DNA of 64,000 bases from Amycolatopsis azurea DSM 43854 (GCF_001995215.1 NZ_MUXN01000024.1:342047-406046), one strand, 5' to 3'. Shown: positions 50,652-59,666, counted from the stretch's first letter. The notes: generated by a model from the letters alone, not told the origin. Numbers and translations: made by a program.

Positions 50652-50963
50652 ATGGCCAAGGGTTATCAGGTTCTCAACGACGAACTCACCACGCACACGG
50701 GCAAAGTGGACGGGCTCGCCGACCGGATGGGCACCGCCGTGGAAGCGGCGAACACGGTGACCATGGATGACAGCGCGTACGGGGTGATTTGCCAGCCCTT
50801 CGCCATGTTGTTGCAACCGTTCGAGGAAATGGGCGTCAACGCCCTGAAAACAGCCGCCGAGTCGCTGACCGAGACCGCGACGAAAGTCCGGGACGCCGCC
50901 AAGGCGTATCAGGATCGCGAGGGTGACACCGTCGACGCGATCAAGAAGGCCGAAGCCGGCTGA
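50652..50963 (+). CDS. EspC-like (WXG100-superfamily) type VII secretion partner, 103 aa
   Basis: An all-helical protein of WXG100-like length with VLNDELTTHTGKVDGLADRMGTAVEAANTVTMDDSAYGVICQPFAMLL. It belongs to the EspC/T7SS-target type, where a central DDxAYG replaces WxG. The C-terminal helix (ATKVRDAAKAYQDREGDTVDAI) contains a YxxxD/E-type secretion motif. It lies 23 bp after the YbaB-like gene and 41 bp before the RHS toxin, so it is the probable export partner of that toxin. Confidence 0.85.
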   Translation: MAKGYQVLNDELTTHTGKVDGLADRMGTAVEAANTVTMDDSAYGVICQPFAMLLQPFEEMGVNALKTAAESLTETATKVRDAAKAYQDREGDTVDAIKKAEAG

Positions 50964-51004
50964 GCACGTTTCGCTGATTCGAAAGCCATGGGGAGGAGCT
51001 GGAG

Positions 51005-54000
51005 ATGACGGCAGGCGGAAATCCACTCGTCGCGCAAGCGCGGTCGCAGACGACGGGTGTGACGGGGATCGGGATCGCGGAGTCGGCGGTCGATCTGGCC
51101 AACGGTGTGTCGGATGGTTCGTGGGTCGAGGCGGGTCTGGGGGCGGTCGGGGTCGGGCTGGAGGTCCTGTCCCTGGTGGTGGATCCGATCGGCACGTTGG
51201 CGTCGTATGGGGTGTCGTGGCTGATCGAGCATGTGCAGCCGTTGAAGGAGGCGCTGGACTGGCTGGCCGGTGATCCGCCGGTGATCCAGTCGTTCTCCGA
51301 GACCTGGGCGAACGTGGCCGGCGAGGTGAACGCGATCGCGGGGGACCTGACCACTGAGGTGAACAACGGGACCGCCGGCTGGCAGGGCGAGGGTGCCGAC
51401 GCGTATCGGGGCGCCACCGCTGAGCAGGCGGATGCGTTGGCGGGTGCGGCTTCTCTCGCCGATGGCATCTCCGCCGGTGTGATGATCATGGGCACGGTGG
51501 TCGCGGCGGTGCGGGAGTTCGTCCGCGACTTGGTGGCGGAGCTGGTCGGGAAGCTGATCACCTGGGCGCTGGAGGCCGCCGCCACTTTGGGGTTCGCGAC
51601 CCCGGCGATCGCGGTTCAAGCGACCACGGCGATCGCCAAGACCGTGTCGAAGATCGCGGATTTCATTCGCAAGCTGGTCAAGACGATCGGGAACGTCACC
51701 CCGAAGATCCGCAAGATCATCGACAAACTCGGCGAGATCATCGAGAAACTGTCCAAGATGCTCCGCAGGGGCGGCAAACCCGACGGCGGCACCACCCCAT
51801 CCGCGGCCAAGGGCGGCCCGCCGAAAACCGACACCCCGAAATCCCCGGACAGCAGTCCGGATACCACGCCTTCCAGCGCCGACACCACCCCCGACGGCGG
51901 CACCGGCACGCCGGACGGTGGCAAGCCGGGCAGCAACGATCCCTCGGTCAAGGGCAACAGCTCCGATCCCAACACCGCGTCCAGGGAACGGCAGTGCGTG
52001 CCGGGATCCGGCGAGCCCGTCGACGTCGCCACCGGGCAGATGTACCTGGGTGAGGTCGACGTTTCGCTGCCCGGTGCGCTCCCGCTGACCGTCGAGCGGA
52101 TGCACTACTCGGAATACCGGGCGGGCAGGCTGTTCGGCGCCTCCTGGGCGTCTACTTTGGACCAACGGATCGAGTTCGAGGACGACGGCGCCTACTTCGC
52201 CGGGCCCGCCGGCGAACGGCTGATCTACCCGCTGCCCGCGCGCGACGGCAGCCCGGTGTTCCCGGTGGTGGGCCCGCGCCGGCCGCTCGCCTGGTCACCA
52301 GAGGGCTGGCGGATCGAGACCACACCCGGCACCTTCACCACGTTCACCCCGACCGAACCGGTCGCACGCCTCGCCTCGATCAGTGACCACAACGGGCACC
52401 GGATCGACATCGACTACGACGACGCGGGTCTCCCCCAGCTCATCCGGCACTCCGGCGGGTACCGCGTCCACGTCGACACCGAAGCCGGTCTGGTCACCGA
52501 ACTGCGTGCGGCGGACGTGACGCTGGTCAAGTACCGGTACAACGAGCGGCGGCAGCTGACCGAGGTCATCAATTCCTCGGACCTGCCGATGCGCTTCGAC
52601 TACGACGCCGACGGCCGGATCGTGCGCTGGGAAGACCGCAACGGCCAGTGGTACGGCTACACCTACGACGAGCGGGGCCGCGTCGTGTCGGCCAGTGGTT
52701 CCGGTGGCGCGATCGCGGGCAACTGGGCCTACGACGACGGCGGCCGGATTACCGTTTACACCGATTCTCTGGGCCAGCGCTGGGAATACCACCGCAACGA
52801 ACGCGAACAGGTCGTGCGCGAGGTCACGCCGCTGGGCGGCGTCGTGCTGTCCGAATGGAACCGCTACCACCAACTGCTCTCCCGCACCGACGCGCTGGGC
52901 AACACCATGCGCTGGGAGTACGACGCGCGCGGCGACGTCGTCGCGGTCGAACGTCCTGACGGTGCCCGCCAGAGCGCCACGTACGACGAGCACGGCAACG
53001 CCATCCGGTTGGTCGACGCAGAAGGAGCCGTGTGGGAGCAGCGGTTCGACACCCGCGGCAACCTCGTCGAAGCGATCGATCCCACCGGCGCCCGCGAGAG
53101 CTACACCCGCGACGAACGCGGCAATCTGAGCACGATCACCGATGCCGCCGGTGCCGTGCGCCGCATCGTCACCAACGCCGCCGGGCTCGCGATCGCGACC
53201 ACCGAGCACGACGGCGCGACCACCCGGTACGAGCGGGACCTGCTCGGCCGCGTCGTGGCGGTGACCGACCCGATGGGCGGGATCACCCGGTTCGGGTGGA
53301 CGGTGGAGGGGCGGCCGTTATGGCGCACCGAACCCGACGGCACCACCGATCGGTGGGACTACGACGGCGAGGGCAACGAGGTAGGGCACACCGACGCGCT
53401 CGGCGCCACCAGCCGCGCCACGATGACCCATTTCGACCGCGTGGCCACCGAATTCCGGCCGGACGGGTCGAGTCTGCATTACGAGTACGACTCGGAAATG
53501 CGCCTCGTGGCCGTCACCGACGGCCGTGGTCTGGTGTGGCGCTACACCTACGACGTCGACGGCAACCTGGTCCGCGAGAAGGACTTCAACGGTGCCGAGA
53601 TCCACTACCGCTACGATGCCGCGGGCCGGCTCGTCGAACGCGTCAACGCCGAAGGGCAAACGATCCGGTTCACCCGTGATCCGATGGGCCGGGTGGTCGA
53701 ACGCGACGCCGATGGTGAGCGCACCAGCCTTCGCTACGACGCGCAGGGACGGCTGACCTGGGCACGCAACACCGATACCGAACTCAGCGTCGAGTACGAC
53801 GCGGTGGGCCGGGTCCTGCGCGAGACGGTCAACGGCCGCACCCTGCGGTCCACCTTCGATGCCGCCGGACGGCGAACCTCCCGGCAAACCCCGTCGGGTG
53901 CGGTCTCGACCTGGGACTACGCGATGACCGGCCCGCCGCGCGCGCTGCACACGGCGGGCCACACCCTGCACTTCGGCTACGACCGGGCCGGGCGGGAAAC

Positions 54001-55414
54001 CGATCGCCGGTCCGGCGGGCTGACCATGACCCAGACCTGGGACTCCGGCCACCGGCTGCGCACCCAGGCCGTCACCACCAGCGGCGGGCGGCCGGGACTG
54101 GTGCAGCGGCGCTCGTACTCCTACCGCGCGGACGGCGCCCTGCGATCGGTCGTCGACCAACTCGCCGGTGCCAGGGAGTTCTACCTCGATCCCGGCGGGC
54201 GGGTCACCACCGTACGCGGTCCCGGCTGGAGCGAGCGCTACGCCTACGACGCGTCCGGTGCCCTCGCTGAAGCCGAAGTCCCGGCCGAGGAGGGGTCGCC
54301 GCGGATCCTCTGCCGCTACGACCGGCAGGGCCGGGTCCTGCTGCGGCAGCGGAAAAAGCTCTCCGGCAAGCCCGCCACCTGGCACTACACCTGGAACGCC
54401 GAGGACCGGCTCACCGCCGTGGTGACCCCGGACGGCACCATGTGGCGCTACCGCTACGACCCGCTGGGCAGGCGGATCGCCAAGGAAAAACTGTCCGAAG
54501 ACCGCCAGGAGGTGCGGGAGCGCACCGATTTCCACTGGGACGGCACCAGCCTCGCCGAGCAGGCGACCTCGCGCGCGGGCGAGCCCGCCGTGCGGGTGAC
54601 CCACTGGGACTACCAGCCCGGCACGGACATCCCGGTCACCCAGTCCGAACACTCGACCCTGGGCGCCGGTTCCCAAGAATGGGTCGACGAACGCTTCTAC
54701 AGCATCGTCACCGACCTGGTCGGCTCCCCGACCGAACTGCTGGACGCCAACGGCGAGATCGCCTGGCGCCGGCAGAGCACCATCTGGGGCCGCGCACTGG
54801 CCGGCGTCACGTCCACCGCCCACACCCCGCTCCGGTTTCCCGGGCAGTACGAGGACGCCGAGACCGGGCTGCACTACAACGTCCTCCGTTACTACGACCC
54901 CGAACAGGGCAGATACACCTCGCCCGATCCGCTGGGCCTGCTGGGCGGGCCCAATCCGCACGGTTACGTGCCCAACCCGCTGCAATGGACCGACGCACTC
55001 GCGCTCACCCCGAGCCGTGGCCAGACCTGCCCGTGGGCGCCGACCTACCGGGACCACCAGCGCGACCTGGCCGGTATCCCGCAGGACGGGCACCACATCA
55101 TCCAGGACGCCGCGGTCCGCGACCTGCCTGGATACAACCGGAACGACGCCCCGTCGATCGCACTGGGAAGCCCGTCCAGCCGCCGGGAAGGCCCGGATTC
55201 CACGGAACACGGCCGGGCGACCGCCGTTCAGGTGCCCAAGGAAGGCCGTGGCACCTATGGCGCCGAGCGTGACGTCGCCTACCGCGCGCTGCTCGCGGCG
55301 GGCAAGTCCCCGACCGAGGCCGCCGCCGAGATCGCGCGGGCGGACCTCTACTTCATGGGGCAGCTCGGCGTCACCCTGGACACACCCACGCGAATACCGG
55401 GTACCCGGCGGTGA
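51005..55414 (+). CDS. RHS-repeat polymorphic toxin with WxG-type N-terminus and HNH-like C-terminal toxin, 1469 aa
   Basis: Residues 1-255 are a helical type VII-style N-domain with W126-Q-G128. A disordered Pro/Thr/Asp linker (256-330) precedes a DUF6531-like segment (GEPVDVATGQM). About twenty RHS/YD repeats (YDxxGRxxxxxxxxG) follow to the core-end motif PDPLGLLGG near 1307. The variable C-terminus (about 1335-1469) has GHHIIQDAAV at 1362-1371 and EHGRATAV near 1401, resembling HNH/EndoVII-type nuclease toxins. Expected role: an exported toxin for competition between cells. GGAGGAGCTGGAG precedes the ATG. Confidence 0.88.
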   Translation: MTAGGNPLVAQARSQTTGVTGIGIAESAVDLANGVSDGSWVEAGLGAVGVGLEVLSLVVDPIGTLASYGVSWLIEHVQPLKEALDWLAGDPPVIQSFSETWANVAGEVNAIAGDLTTEVNNGTAGWQGEGADAYRGATAEQADALAGAASLADGISAGVMIMGTVVAAVREFVRDLVAELVGKLITWALEAAATLGFATPAIAVQATTAIAKTVSKIADFIRKLVKTIGNVTPKIRKIIDKLGEIIEKLSKMLRRGGKPDGGTTPSAAKGGPPKTDTPKSPDSSPDTTPSSADTTPDGGTGTPDGGKPGSNDPSVKGNSSDPNTASRERQCVPGSGEPVDVATGQMYLGEVDVSLPGALPLTVERMHYSEYRAGRLFGASWASTLDQRIEFEDDGAYFAGPAGERLIYPLPARDGSPVFPVVGPRRPLAWSPEGWRIETTPGTFTTFTPTEPVARLASISDHNGHRIDIDYDDAGLPQLIRHSGGYRVHVDTEAGLVTELRAADVTLVKYRYNERRQLTEVINSSDLPMRFDYDADGRIVRWEDRNGQWYGYTYDERGRVVSASGSGGAIAGNWAYDDGGRITVYTDSLGQRWEYHRNEREQVVREVTPLGGVVLSEWNRYHQLLSRTDALGNTMRWEYDARGDVVAVERPDGARQSATYDEHGNAIRLVDAEGAVWEQRFDTRGNLVEAIDPTGARESYTRDERGNLSTITDAAGAVRRIVTNAAGLAIATTEHDGATTRYERDLLGRVVAVTDPMGGITRFGWTVEGRPLWRTEPDGTTDRWDYDGEGNEVGHTDALGATSRATMTHFDRVATEFRPDGSSLHYEYDSEMRLVAVTDGRGLVWRYTYDVDGNLVREKDFNGAEIHYRYDAAGRLVERVNAEGQTIRFTRDPMGRVVERDADGERTSLRYDAQGRLTWARNTDTELSVEYDAVGRVLRETVNGRTLRSTFDAAGRRTSRQTPSGAVSTWDYAMTGPPRALHTAGHTLHFGYDRAGRETDRRSGGLTMTQTWDSGHRLRTQAVTTSGGRPGLVQRRSYSYRADGALRSVVDQLAGAREFYLDPGGRVTTVRGPGWSERYAYDASGALAEAEVPAEEGSPRILCRYDRQGRVLLRQRKKLSGKPATWHYTWNAEDRLTAVVTPDGTMWRYRYDPLGRRIAKEKLSEDRQEVRERTDFHWDGTSLAEQATSRAGEPAVRVTHWDYQPGTDIPVTQSEHSTLGAGSQEWVDERFYSIVTDLVGSPTELLDANGEIAWRRQSTIWGRALAGVTSTAHTPLRFPGQYEDAETGLHYNVLRYYDPEQGRYTSPDPLGLLGGPNPHGYVPNPLQWTDALALTPSRGQTCPWAPTYRDHQRDLAGIPQDGHHIIQDAAVRDLPGYNRNDAPSIALGSPSSRREGPDSTEHGRATAVQVPKEGRGTYGAERDVAYRALLAAGKSPTEAAAEIARADLYFMGQLGVTLDTPTRIPGTRR

Positions 55415-55469
55415 GCGCGCCGGGCGATACCCTCGCCGAAGGAACACAGCGACGATGGAGGGACGGCGG

Positions 55470-55820
55470 ATGGAGGACACCGCGCCGCGGGAGGTCGAGG
55501 ACCTGGTGTTCCAGGCCGTGTCCATGCTGGTCTCCGGTGATGTCGCCGGTCTGGAGCGCTGGACGGGCGGGCTGCGTATGTCCGCCGCGCAGATGCGGGC
55601 CGCCCTCGACGACTACGACGCGGAATTCGTGCTGCCGTCGAAACCCGAGCAAATGTCGTCGACGGATTTCTATGACGCGGCGAAGGAACGGCCCTGGTTC
55701 CGGGTGGACACCTTTCTCCGGACGGCGAACGGGCCCACCGATCTGGTCCTCCAGCTCGACGTTTTCCAGGACGAGTCGGGTCGCTACACCCTGCTGGTCA
55801 ACAACATCTTCATCCCCTGA
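55470..55820 (+). CDS. Immunity-like protein 1, 116 aa
   Basis: It directly follows the RHS toxin, with GGAGGG 7 nt before the ATG at 55470. The sequence EVEDLVFQAVSMLVSGDVAGLERWTGGLRMSAAQMRAALDDYDAEFVLP aligns with the next gene. I recall this small family as DUF7668, though the label is uncertain. Position makes it the likely antidote to the HNH-like toxin. Confidence 0.75.
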   Translation: MEDTAPREVEDLVFQAVSMLVSGDVAGLERWTGGLRMSAAQMRAALDDYDAEFVLPSKPEQMSSTDFYDAAKERPWFRVDTFLRTANGPTDLVLQLDVFQDESGRYTLLVNNIFIP

Positions 55821-55832
55821 GAAGGAAGACGA

Positions 55833-56183
55833 ATGATCCCGCCCGAAGCCGTGAACGCCGTACAGGGAGCCGTTGCCCTCCTCGCCGATGGCGACTACAC
55901 CGCATTGCAGAACCTGACCCAGGGCCGCCGGTTCAGCGCGGACGAAATCGCCACGGCGGTACGGGAATACGGGCACAAACTGGTGTGGCCCCCCGCGGAA
56001 GCGCTGCACGACCCCGACGTCCCGGCCACCGAACGAATGGTGGACGGAAGGCGCCACATCGAGGTGGAATTCCGCCTGTGGACCGAGGATGAGGGGCAGA
56101 GCAAGTTCACCATCACCCTGATCCTCACCGAAGTGCTCGAACGGGTCTTCGGCGTGGAGATCGCCACCCTCGGCCCCGCTTAG
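55833..56183 (+). CDS. Immunity-like protein 2, paralogue of the preceding gene, 116 aa
   Basis: Same length and layout as the previous gene: AVNAVQGAVALLADGDYTALQNLTQGRRFSADEIATAVREYGHKLVWPP. They share A(V/A)xLLxxGD..(A/G)L..xT.G.R.SA..(M/I).A.....Y...(L/V). Identity is low, so the duplication is old or the copies were selected to diverge. Its TAG stop runs straight into GGCCGTGTC, the arm sequence of the palindrome at 1496-1551. Confidence 0.75.
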   Translation: MIPPEAVNAVQGAVALLADGDYTALQNLTQGRRFSADEIATAVREYGHKLVWPPAEALHDPDVPATERMVDGRRHIEVEFRLWTEDEGQSKFTITLILTEVLERVFGVEIATLGPA

Positions 56184-56191
56184 GCCGTGTC
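56181..56191 (+). repeat. TAGGCCGTGTC: half of the 1496-1551 palindrome arm reused at a stop codon
   Basis: The 11 bases from the immunity gene stop codon match the arm of the palindrome at 1496-1551 exactly. There the TAG also serves as a stop. No complementary arm is visible within the next 130 bp, so here it would be half of an element or an element end. Confidence 0.45.
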
Positions 56192-56316
56192 TTACGGATC
56201 TTCAACAGAGGTGGAGCCAGGCCACGGAATCCTCGCCGACTCCGAGCGGTCCCCTTGATCGTCACCTGCGCTTTTGTGCCGCTCGATGACGCGAACGGCA
56301 GAGGACACCGAACGGA

Positions 56317-56778
56317 TCACACCCCTTCTCCTGGCGAAGTGGAACGGCGGCCCCGCAGCATCTGGTCACCGGCGTCCACATAGGACTCGAAGAATTCGGC
56401 GACCTCCGAGAGCCGGGCTCCGGCCTTCTCGTCCTCAGCGCTTCGCGTGCCCTCGCGCAGCACACGGATGAAAGCCCGGGTCCGCTCGTGGCTGGCGGCG
56501 AGAAGCTGCTCGAATCCGCCCACCGCCTCGATGAGCAGGCGGCGGCTGCCCGGTTGTGGGATCGTCCGGGCCAGTCCCCAGGAGACCAGTTCACGCACCG
56601 CGACGCTCACCGCGCCTTTGCTGAGGCGGAGTGCCTCGCCGAGCGCGTCGAGCGACACGGGGCCGGAATTCAGCAGGAGCCGCCCGTAGACACGGCCGGT
56701 CGCGCGCGGGAGATTCCACGAGGCGAGGAAATCGCCCATGGTCGTGACGAACACGTCACGATCGTCGTCGATGGTCAC
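56317..56778 (-). CDS. GbsR/MarR-like winged-helix regulator, 153 aa
   Basis: MGDFLASWNLPRATGRVYGRLLLNSGPVSLDALGEALRLSKGAVSVAVREL is the GbsR-type HTH. A positively charged wing (TIPQPGSRRLLIEAVGGFEQLL) and a coiled dimerisation region follow. The GTG at 56778 overlaps the stop of the alpha/beta hydrolase gene by 4 bp, so the two are coupled. It probably controls that hydrolase. The longer antisense frame to 57213 is rejected. Confidence 0.82.
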   Translation of the reverse strand: MTIDDDRDVFVTTMGDFLASWNLPRATGRVYGRLLLNSGPVSLDALGEALRLSKGAVSVAVRELVSWGLARTIPQPGSRRLLIEAVGGFEQLLAASHERTRAFIRVLREGTRSAEDEKAGARLSEVAEFFESYVDAGDQMLRGRRSTSPGEGV

Positions 56779-57590
56779 GCCGTGGGCTCCGCGGTCCAGC
56801 CGTCGACGATGTCCACAATGGCCTCTGTTGCCAACTCCGGGGCGTCCAAGGTGACGACGTGGCCGGCGCCGGGAACGACGTGTTCGGACACGCCCTCGGC
56901 GCGCGCCCAGCGAGGCATCGCGGACGCGATATTGCCGGTCCGGTCGTCCTCGCCCCGGATCAGGCCGAGCGGAACAGGCGTGCGGTACCCCGGCTCCGGA
57001 TCGACGAGCGACACGGTGGCTCGCCAGACGTCGAGAAAGACGCGTTTGGGCATCCGTGCGAACGTGGCCTCTGATTCGGCGATCCCTTCCGGGGTCACCG
57101 CCGAGGCGCGGGCCATGAGACCGGGCAGCCGCGCGGCGGGGATGAGCGCCAGAGACGGTGCGGCGCATTTCAGCAAGAGCCGTTCCACTGCGCTGAGGGG
57201 ACCCGCGTTCCACGTCGAGTCCACGACGACGAGGCCGCCGGCGCGCTCCGGAGACCGGCGGACCAGCGCCTGGGCGAGATTGCCGCCGAGGGAGTGCCCG
57301 ATCAGGATCGGACGGTCGAGACCGAGGTGATCGAGAAGGGCGGTCAGATCGTCGAGCGCAAGCGCCGCGGTGAACCGGATTCCCGGCGCGAGGCCCGACT
57401 CCCCGTGCCCACGCTGATCCCAGACGACCACCCGATGACCTCGCTCGTGCAGAGCCCTCGCCTGGACATCGAACATCCGATGGTCCATGCCCGCCCCGTG
57501 GGTGAACACGACAGGGCGCCGCTCACCCGCGAGGTCGCCGTACCCCAGTTCTTGCGCGCCGCGGCGGAACACTCCGCTCAGATTCGCCAT
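56775..57590 (-). CDS. Alpha/beta hydrolase, 271 aa
   Basis: It has the oxyanion segment VVFTHGAGMDHRMF, nucleophile Ser in ILIGHSLGGNLAQ, acidic residue region RGEDDRTG, and His in GAGHVVTLDAPE. Size and order fit small esterases, epoxide- or lactone-hydrolase-like enzymes. The substrate is unknown. A TTAGAT box 8 nt before the ATG suggests a leaderless transcript. The regulator gene follows with a 4-bp overlap. Confidence 0.88.
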   Translation of the reverse strand: MANLSGVFRRGAQELGYGDLAGERRPVVFTHGAGMDHRMFDVQARALHERGHRVVVWDQRGHGESGLAPGIRFTAALALDDLTALLDHLGLDRPILIGHSLGGNLAQALVRRSPERAGGLVVVDSTWNAGPLSAVERLLLKCAAPSLALIPAARLPGLMARASAVTPEGIAESEATFARMPKRVFLDVWRATVSLVDPEPGYRTPVPLGLIRGEDDRTGNIASAMPRWARAEGVSEHVVPGAGHVVTLDAPELATEAIVDIVDGWTAEPTA

Positions 57591-57865
57591 TTTCTAAATC
57601 TAATGCACGTCGCCTACGGTCGATACCCGCGGCGGCGCACTGATCGGTTCCAGCCGGTCGCGATGGATCTGCGGACGACCGCATTCCGCCCCCGACCCCG
57701 ACGGCCTCGACTTGGCCGTGGTGTGCGAGATCCAGTTGGATCGGGTGATCTGCTGCCGGTCAGGCCCGGCGGCGCCGTTCAGGGCCGGGCCGGTTTCGCA
57801 GGCGAGCTCACTGCGCAGTATGCCCTGAGCTTTCTCGACCACACTGGGTCAGTAACATCAGCGGA

Positions 57866-58624
57866 ATGAGCAACCGCTTAGTTTGTATCGGTGACTCCTT
57901 CACCGAGGGTGTCGGCGACGAGGACCCGTCGTCCCCCAACGGCGTCCGCGGCTGGGCGGACCGCGTCGCGGAGCGGCTCGCGGCCAACCACCAGGACTTC
58001 CGCTACGCGAACCTCGCGATCCGTGGCAAACTCCTCGGGCAGGTCCTCACGGAGCAGCTCGAACCGGCGCTCGCGCTGAACCCGGACCTCGTGACGATGT
58101 ACGCGGGTGGCAACGACCTGATGCGGCCGAAGGTCGACATCGACGCCCTCATCGACGACTACGACGTCGCGGTCGGCCGAGTCGTCGCGACCGGTGCGCG
58201 TGTCGTGCTCTTCACCGGCGTCGACGGGGTCGAGGACGCCTTGTTCCGCAAGATCCGGGGCCGCGTCGCGATCTACAACGAGCACGTCCGTGGGATCGCC
58301 GCCCGGCACGGAGCACTGCTGGTGGACATGTGGGCGATGCGTCAGCTCCGAGACCGGCGCCTGTGGGCACCGGACCGCCTGCACCTGAACTCGTTGGGGC
58401 ACAACGAGATCGCCATCGCCGTCCTCGCCGCGCTCGGTGAACCGCACAAGCTGTCCCCCGCCGAACTCGGACCGCGACCGCTGCTGAGCCCGCAGGCGCG
58501 GCGCACGGAGAACCTCCAGTGGGGCAAGGAACACGCCGTCCCGTGGATCAAGCGCAGACTGCGTGGTGAATCGTCGGGCGACGCGCTCGCGCCGAAGCGG
58601 CCGGCGATGGACCCCTACGCCTGA
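57866..58624 (+). CDS. SGNH/GDSL-type hydrolase, 252 aa
   Basis: Block I VCIGDSFTEGVGD carries the nucleophile Ser, block II has LAIRGK, block III is YAGGNDLMRP, and block V is DRLHLNSLGHNEIA with the Asp-His pair. There is no signal peptide, so it is probably an intracellular esterase or lipase-like enzyme. The C-terminal about 50 residues are basic (WIKRRLRGESSGDALAPKRPAM), an extension common in this actinobacterial subgroup. It ends 10 bp inside the convergent TetR gene. Confidence 0.87.
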   Translation: MSNRLVCIGDSFTEGVGDEDPSSPNGVRGWADRVAERLAANHQDFRYANLAIRGKLLGQVLTEQLEPALALNPDLVTMYAGGNDLMRPKVDIDALIDDYDVAVGRVVATGARVVLFTGVDGVEDALFRKIRGRVAIYNEHVRGIAARHGALLVDMWAMRQLRDRRLWAPDRLHLNSLGHNEIAIAVLAALGEPHKLSPAELGPRPLLSPQARRTENLQWGKEHAVPWIKRRLRGESSGDALAPKRPAMDPYA

Positions 58625-59187
58625 CGCGGCCGGAGACCGTCGAAGAGGATGCAGATGGTCCGGGCCCGCAGTTCGGGCCCGGCATGCTCCGCCGCCTTCG
58701 CGGTCCCGATGATCACCGGGATCAGCTCGTCCACACCGACGTCCTTGCGAACGTCGCCCGTGTCCTGCGCCCGGTTGAGCAGCACGCCGAGCGCGTCTTT
58801 GAGGCGGACACCGATGACCGAGCCCGCCGAGGGCACACTCACTCCGGCCGCCGACAAGGCTTCGAAGTAGGCGTTCTTGTCGTCGGCCATCGCGATCCAG
58901 CCGGTCAGGAACCCGAAGAACGCGGCGCCCGGGTCGGGTGACTCCGCGGCCACCGTGGCTTCCGCTTCGTCGACGAAGCGGTGAAGGCGCGCGTAAAGGA
59001 CCGCCTCCAGCAGGGCTTCTTTCGTCGGAAAGTGTCGAAACACTGTGCCCACGCCGACACCTGCCTCGCGGGCGACTTCTTCGGTGGGCGCACTGGTGCC
59101 TTTGGCCGTGAAGACTCGCTCCGCGGCCTCCAACACCCGCGTGCGGTTACGGCGGGCATCGGCTCGGAGCGGTTTTTCGTCCGTCAC
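58615..59187 (-). CDS. TetR family regulator, 190 aa
   Basis: The HTH at about 15-60 is RVLEAAERVFTAKGTSAPTEEVAREAGVGVGTVFRHFPTKEALL. The C-terminal domain of the TetR_C_33-like type follows. The GTG at 59187 (VTDEKPLRADARRNR) is chosen as the family-like start. An upstream frame on this strand is a shadow of the SRPBCC gene. It starts 32 bp after the SRPBCC stop and could be part of the glyoxalase-ArsR-SRPBCC transcript. Confidence 0.88.
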   Translation of the reverse strand: MTDEKPLRADARRNRTRVLEAAERVFTAKGTSAPTEEVAREAGVGVGTVFRHFPTKEALLEAVLYARLHRFVDEAEATVAAESPDPGAAFFGFLTGWIAMADDKNAYFEALSAAGVSVPSAGSVIGVRLKDALGVLLNRAQDTGDVRKDVGVDELIPVIIGTAKAAEHAGPELRARTICILFDGLRPRQA

Positions 59188-59219
59188 AGCGGGGATCCTA
59201 GACCCGTTGTCGAGAGCCG

Positions 59220-59666
59220 CTACGGGGCCTGGTCCGGGATCTCGTCCAGCACACGCGCCAATGCCTTGGGGACGCCGGTGCGCCAGCCGCCGCCCATGAT
59301 CCGGCGGGACATCCGCTGGAACTCGTCGTCGGGATCGAAACCCTCGTGGCTGAGGAACAGCCGGGTGCCCTTGCCCTCCGGTTCGAGCCGCCAGGTGACC
59401 GTCCACTCCGGACCCCAGCTGATACTGAGCAACCGCTCCGGCTCCACGGCCAGCACCTCGCAGGCGACCGGGCCTCCCGCGAAACCGGCCGCCGGGACGG
59501 GATCCGCGAGCAGTTCGAACCGGTGGCCCACAACGGGTTTGATGTCGTTCGGCATCCGGAGCCAGCGCTCCAGCAGCTGCGGCTCGGTCAGCGCGCGCCA
59601 CACCTTGCGCGGCGGATGCGCCAGGACCTGGTCGACGTGGATGGCCGTCGGATCCTCGTCGTTCAG
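59220..59666 (-). CDS. SRPBCC (AHSA1-like) domain protein, probable CTG start, 148 aa
   Basis: The START/AHSA1 fold is clear: VDQVLAHPPRKVWRALTEPQLLERWLRMPND at the N-terminus, then CEVLAVEPERLLSISWG and GTRLFLSHEGF, ending GGGWRTGVPKALARVL. A GTG at 59603 would remove the first strand and helix. The only upstream codon that restores them is CTG at 59666 (LNDEDPTAIHVDQ). It overlaps the arsR stop as CTGA and has GAGGAGGAG just before it. The partner arsR gene is typical of this family. Confidence 0.75.
   Translation of the reverse strand: MNDEDPTAIHVDQVLAHPPRKVWRALTEPQLLERWLRMPNDIKPVVGHRFELLADPVPAAGFAGGPVACEVLAVEPERLLSISWGPEWTVTWRLEPEGKGTRLFLSHEGFDPDDEFQRMSRRIMGGGWRTGVPKALARVLDEIPDQAP

Noticed and set aside
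51005..55414. CRISPR-like direct repeats in the RHS gene
   Set aside because: The periodicity is the protein-level YD repeat, with diverged DNA and no fixed-length spacers.
53318..55525. 735-codon open frame on the minus strand opposite the RHS gene
   Set aside because: Antisense shadow of a GC-rich repetitive gene. No ribosome site, no domain, and the plus-strand RHS reading is unambiguous.
56779..57213. N-terminal extension of the GbsR-like regulator
   Set aside because: It lies over the alpha/beta hydrolase gene in another frame. The GTGA overlap at 56775-56778 gives a normal-length regulator.
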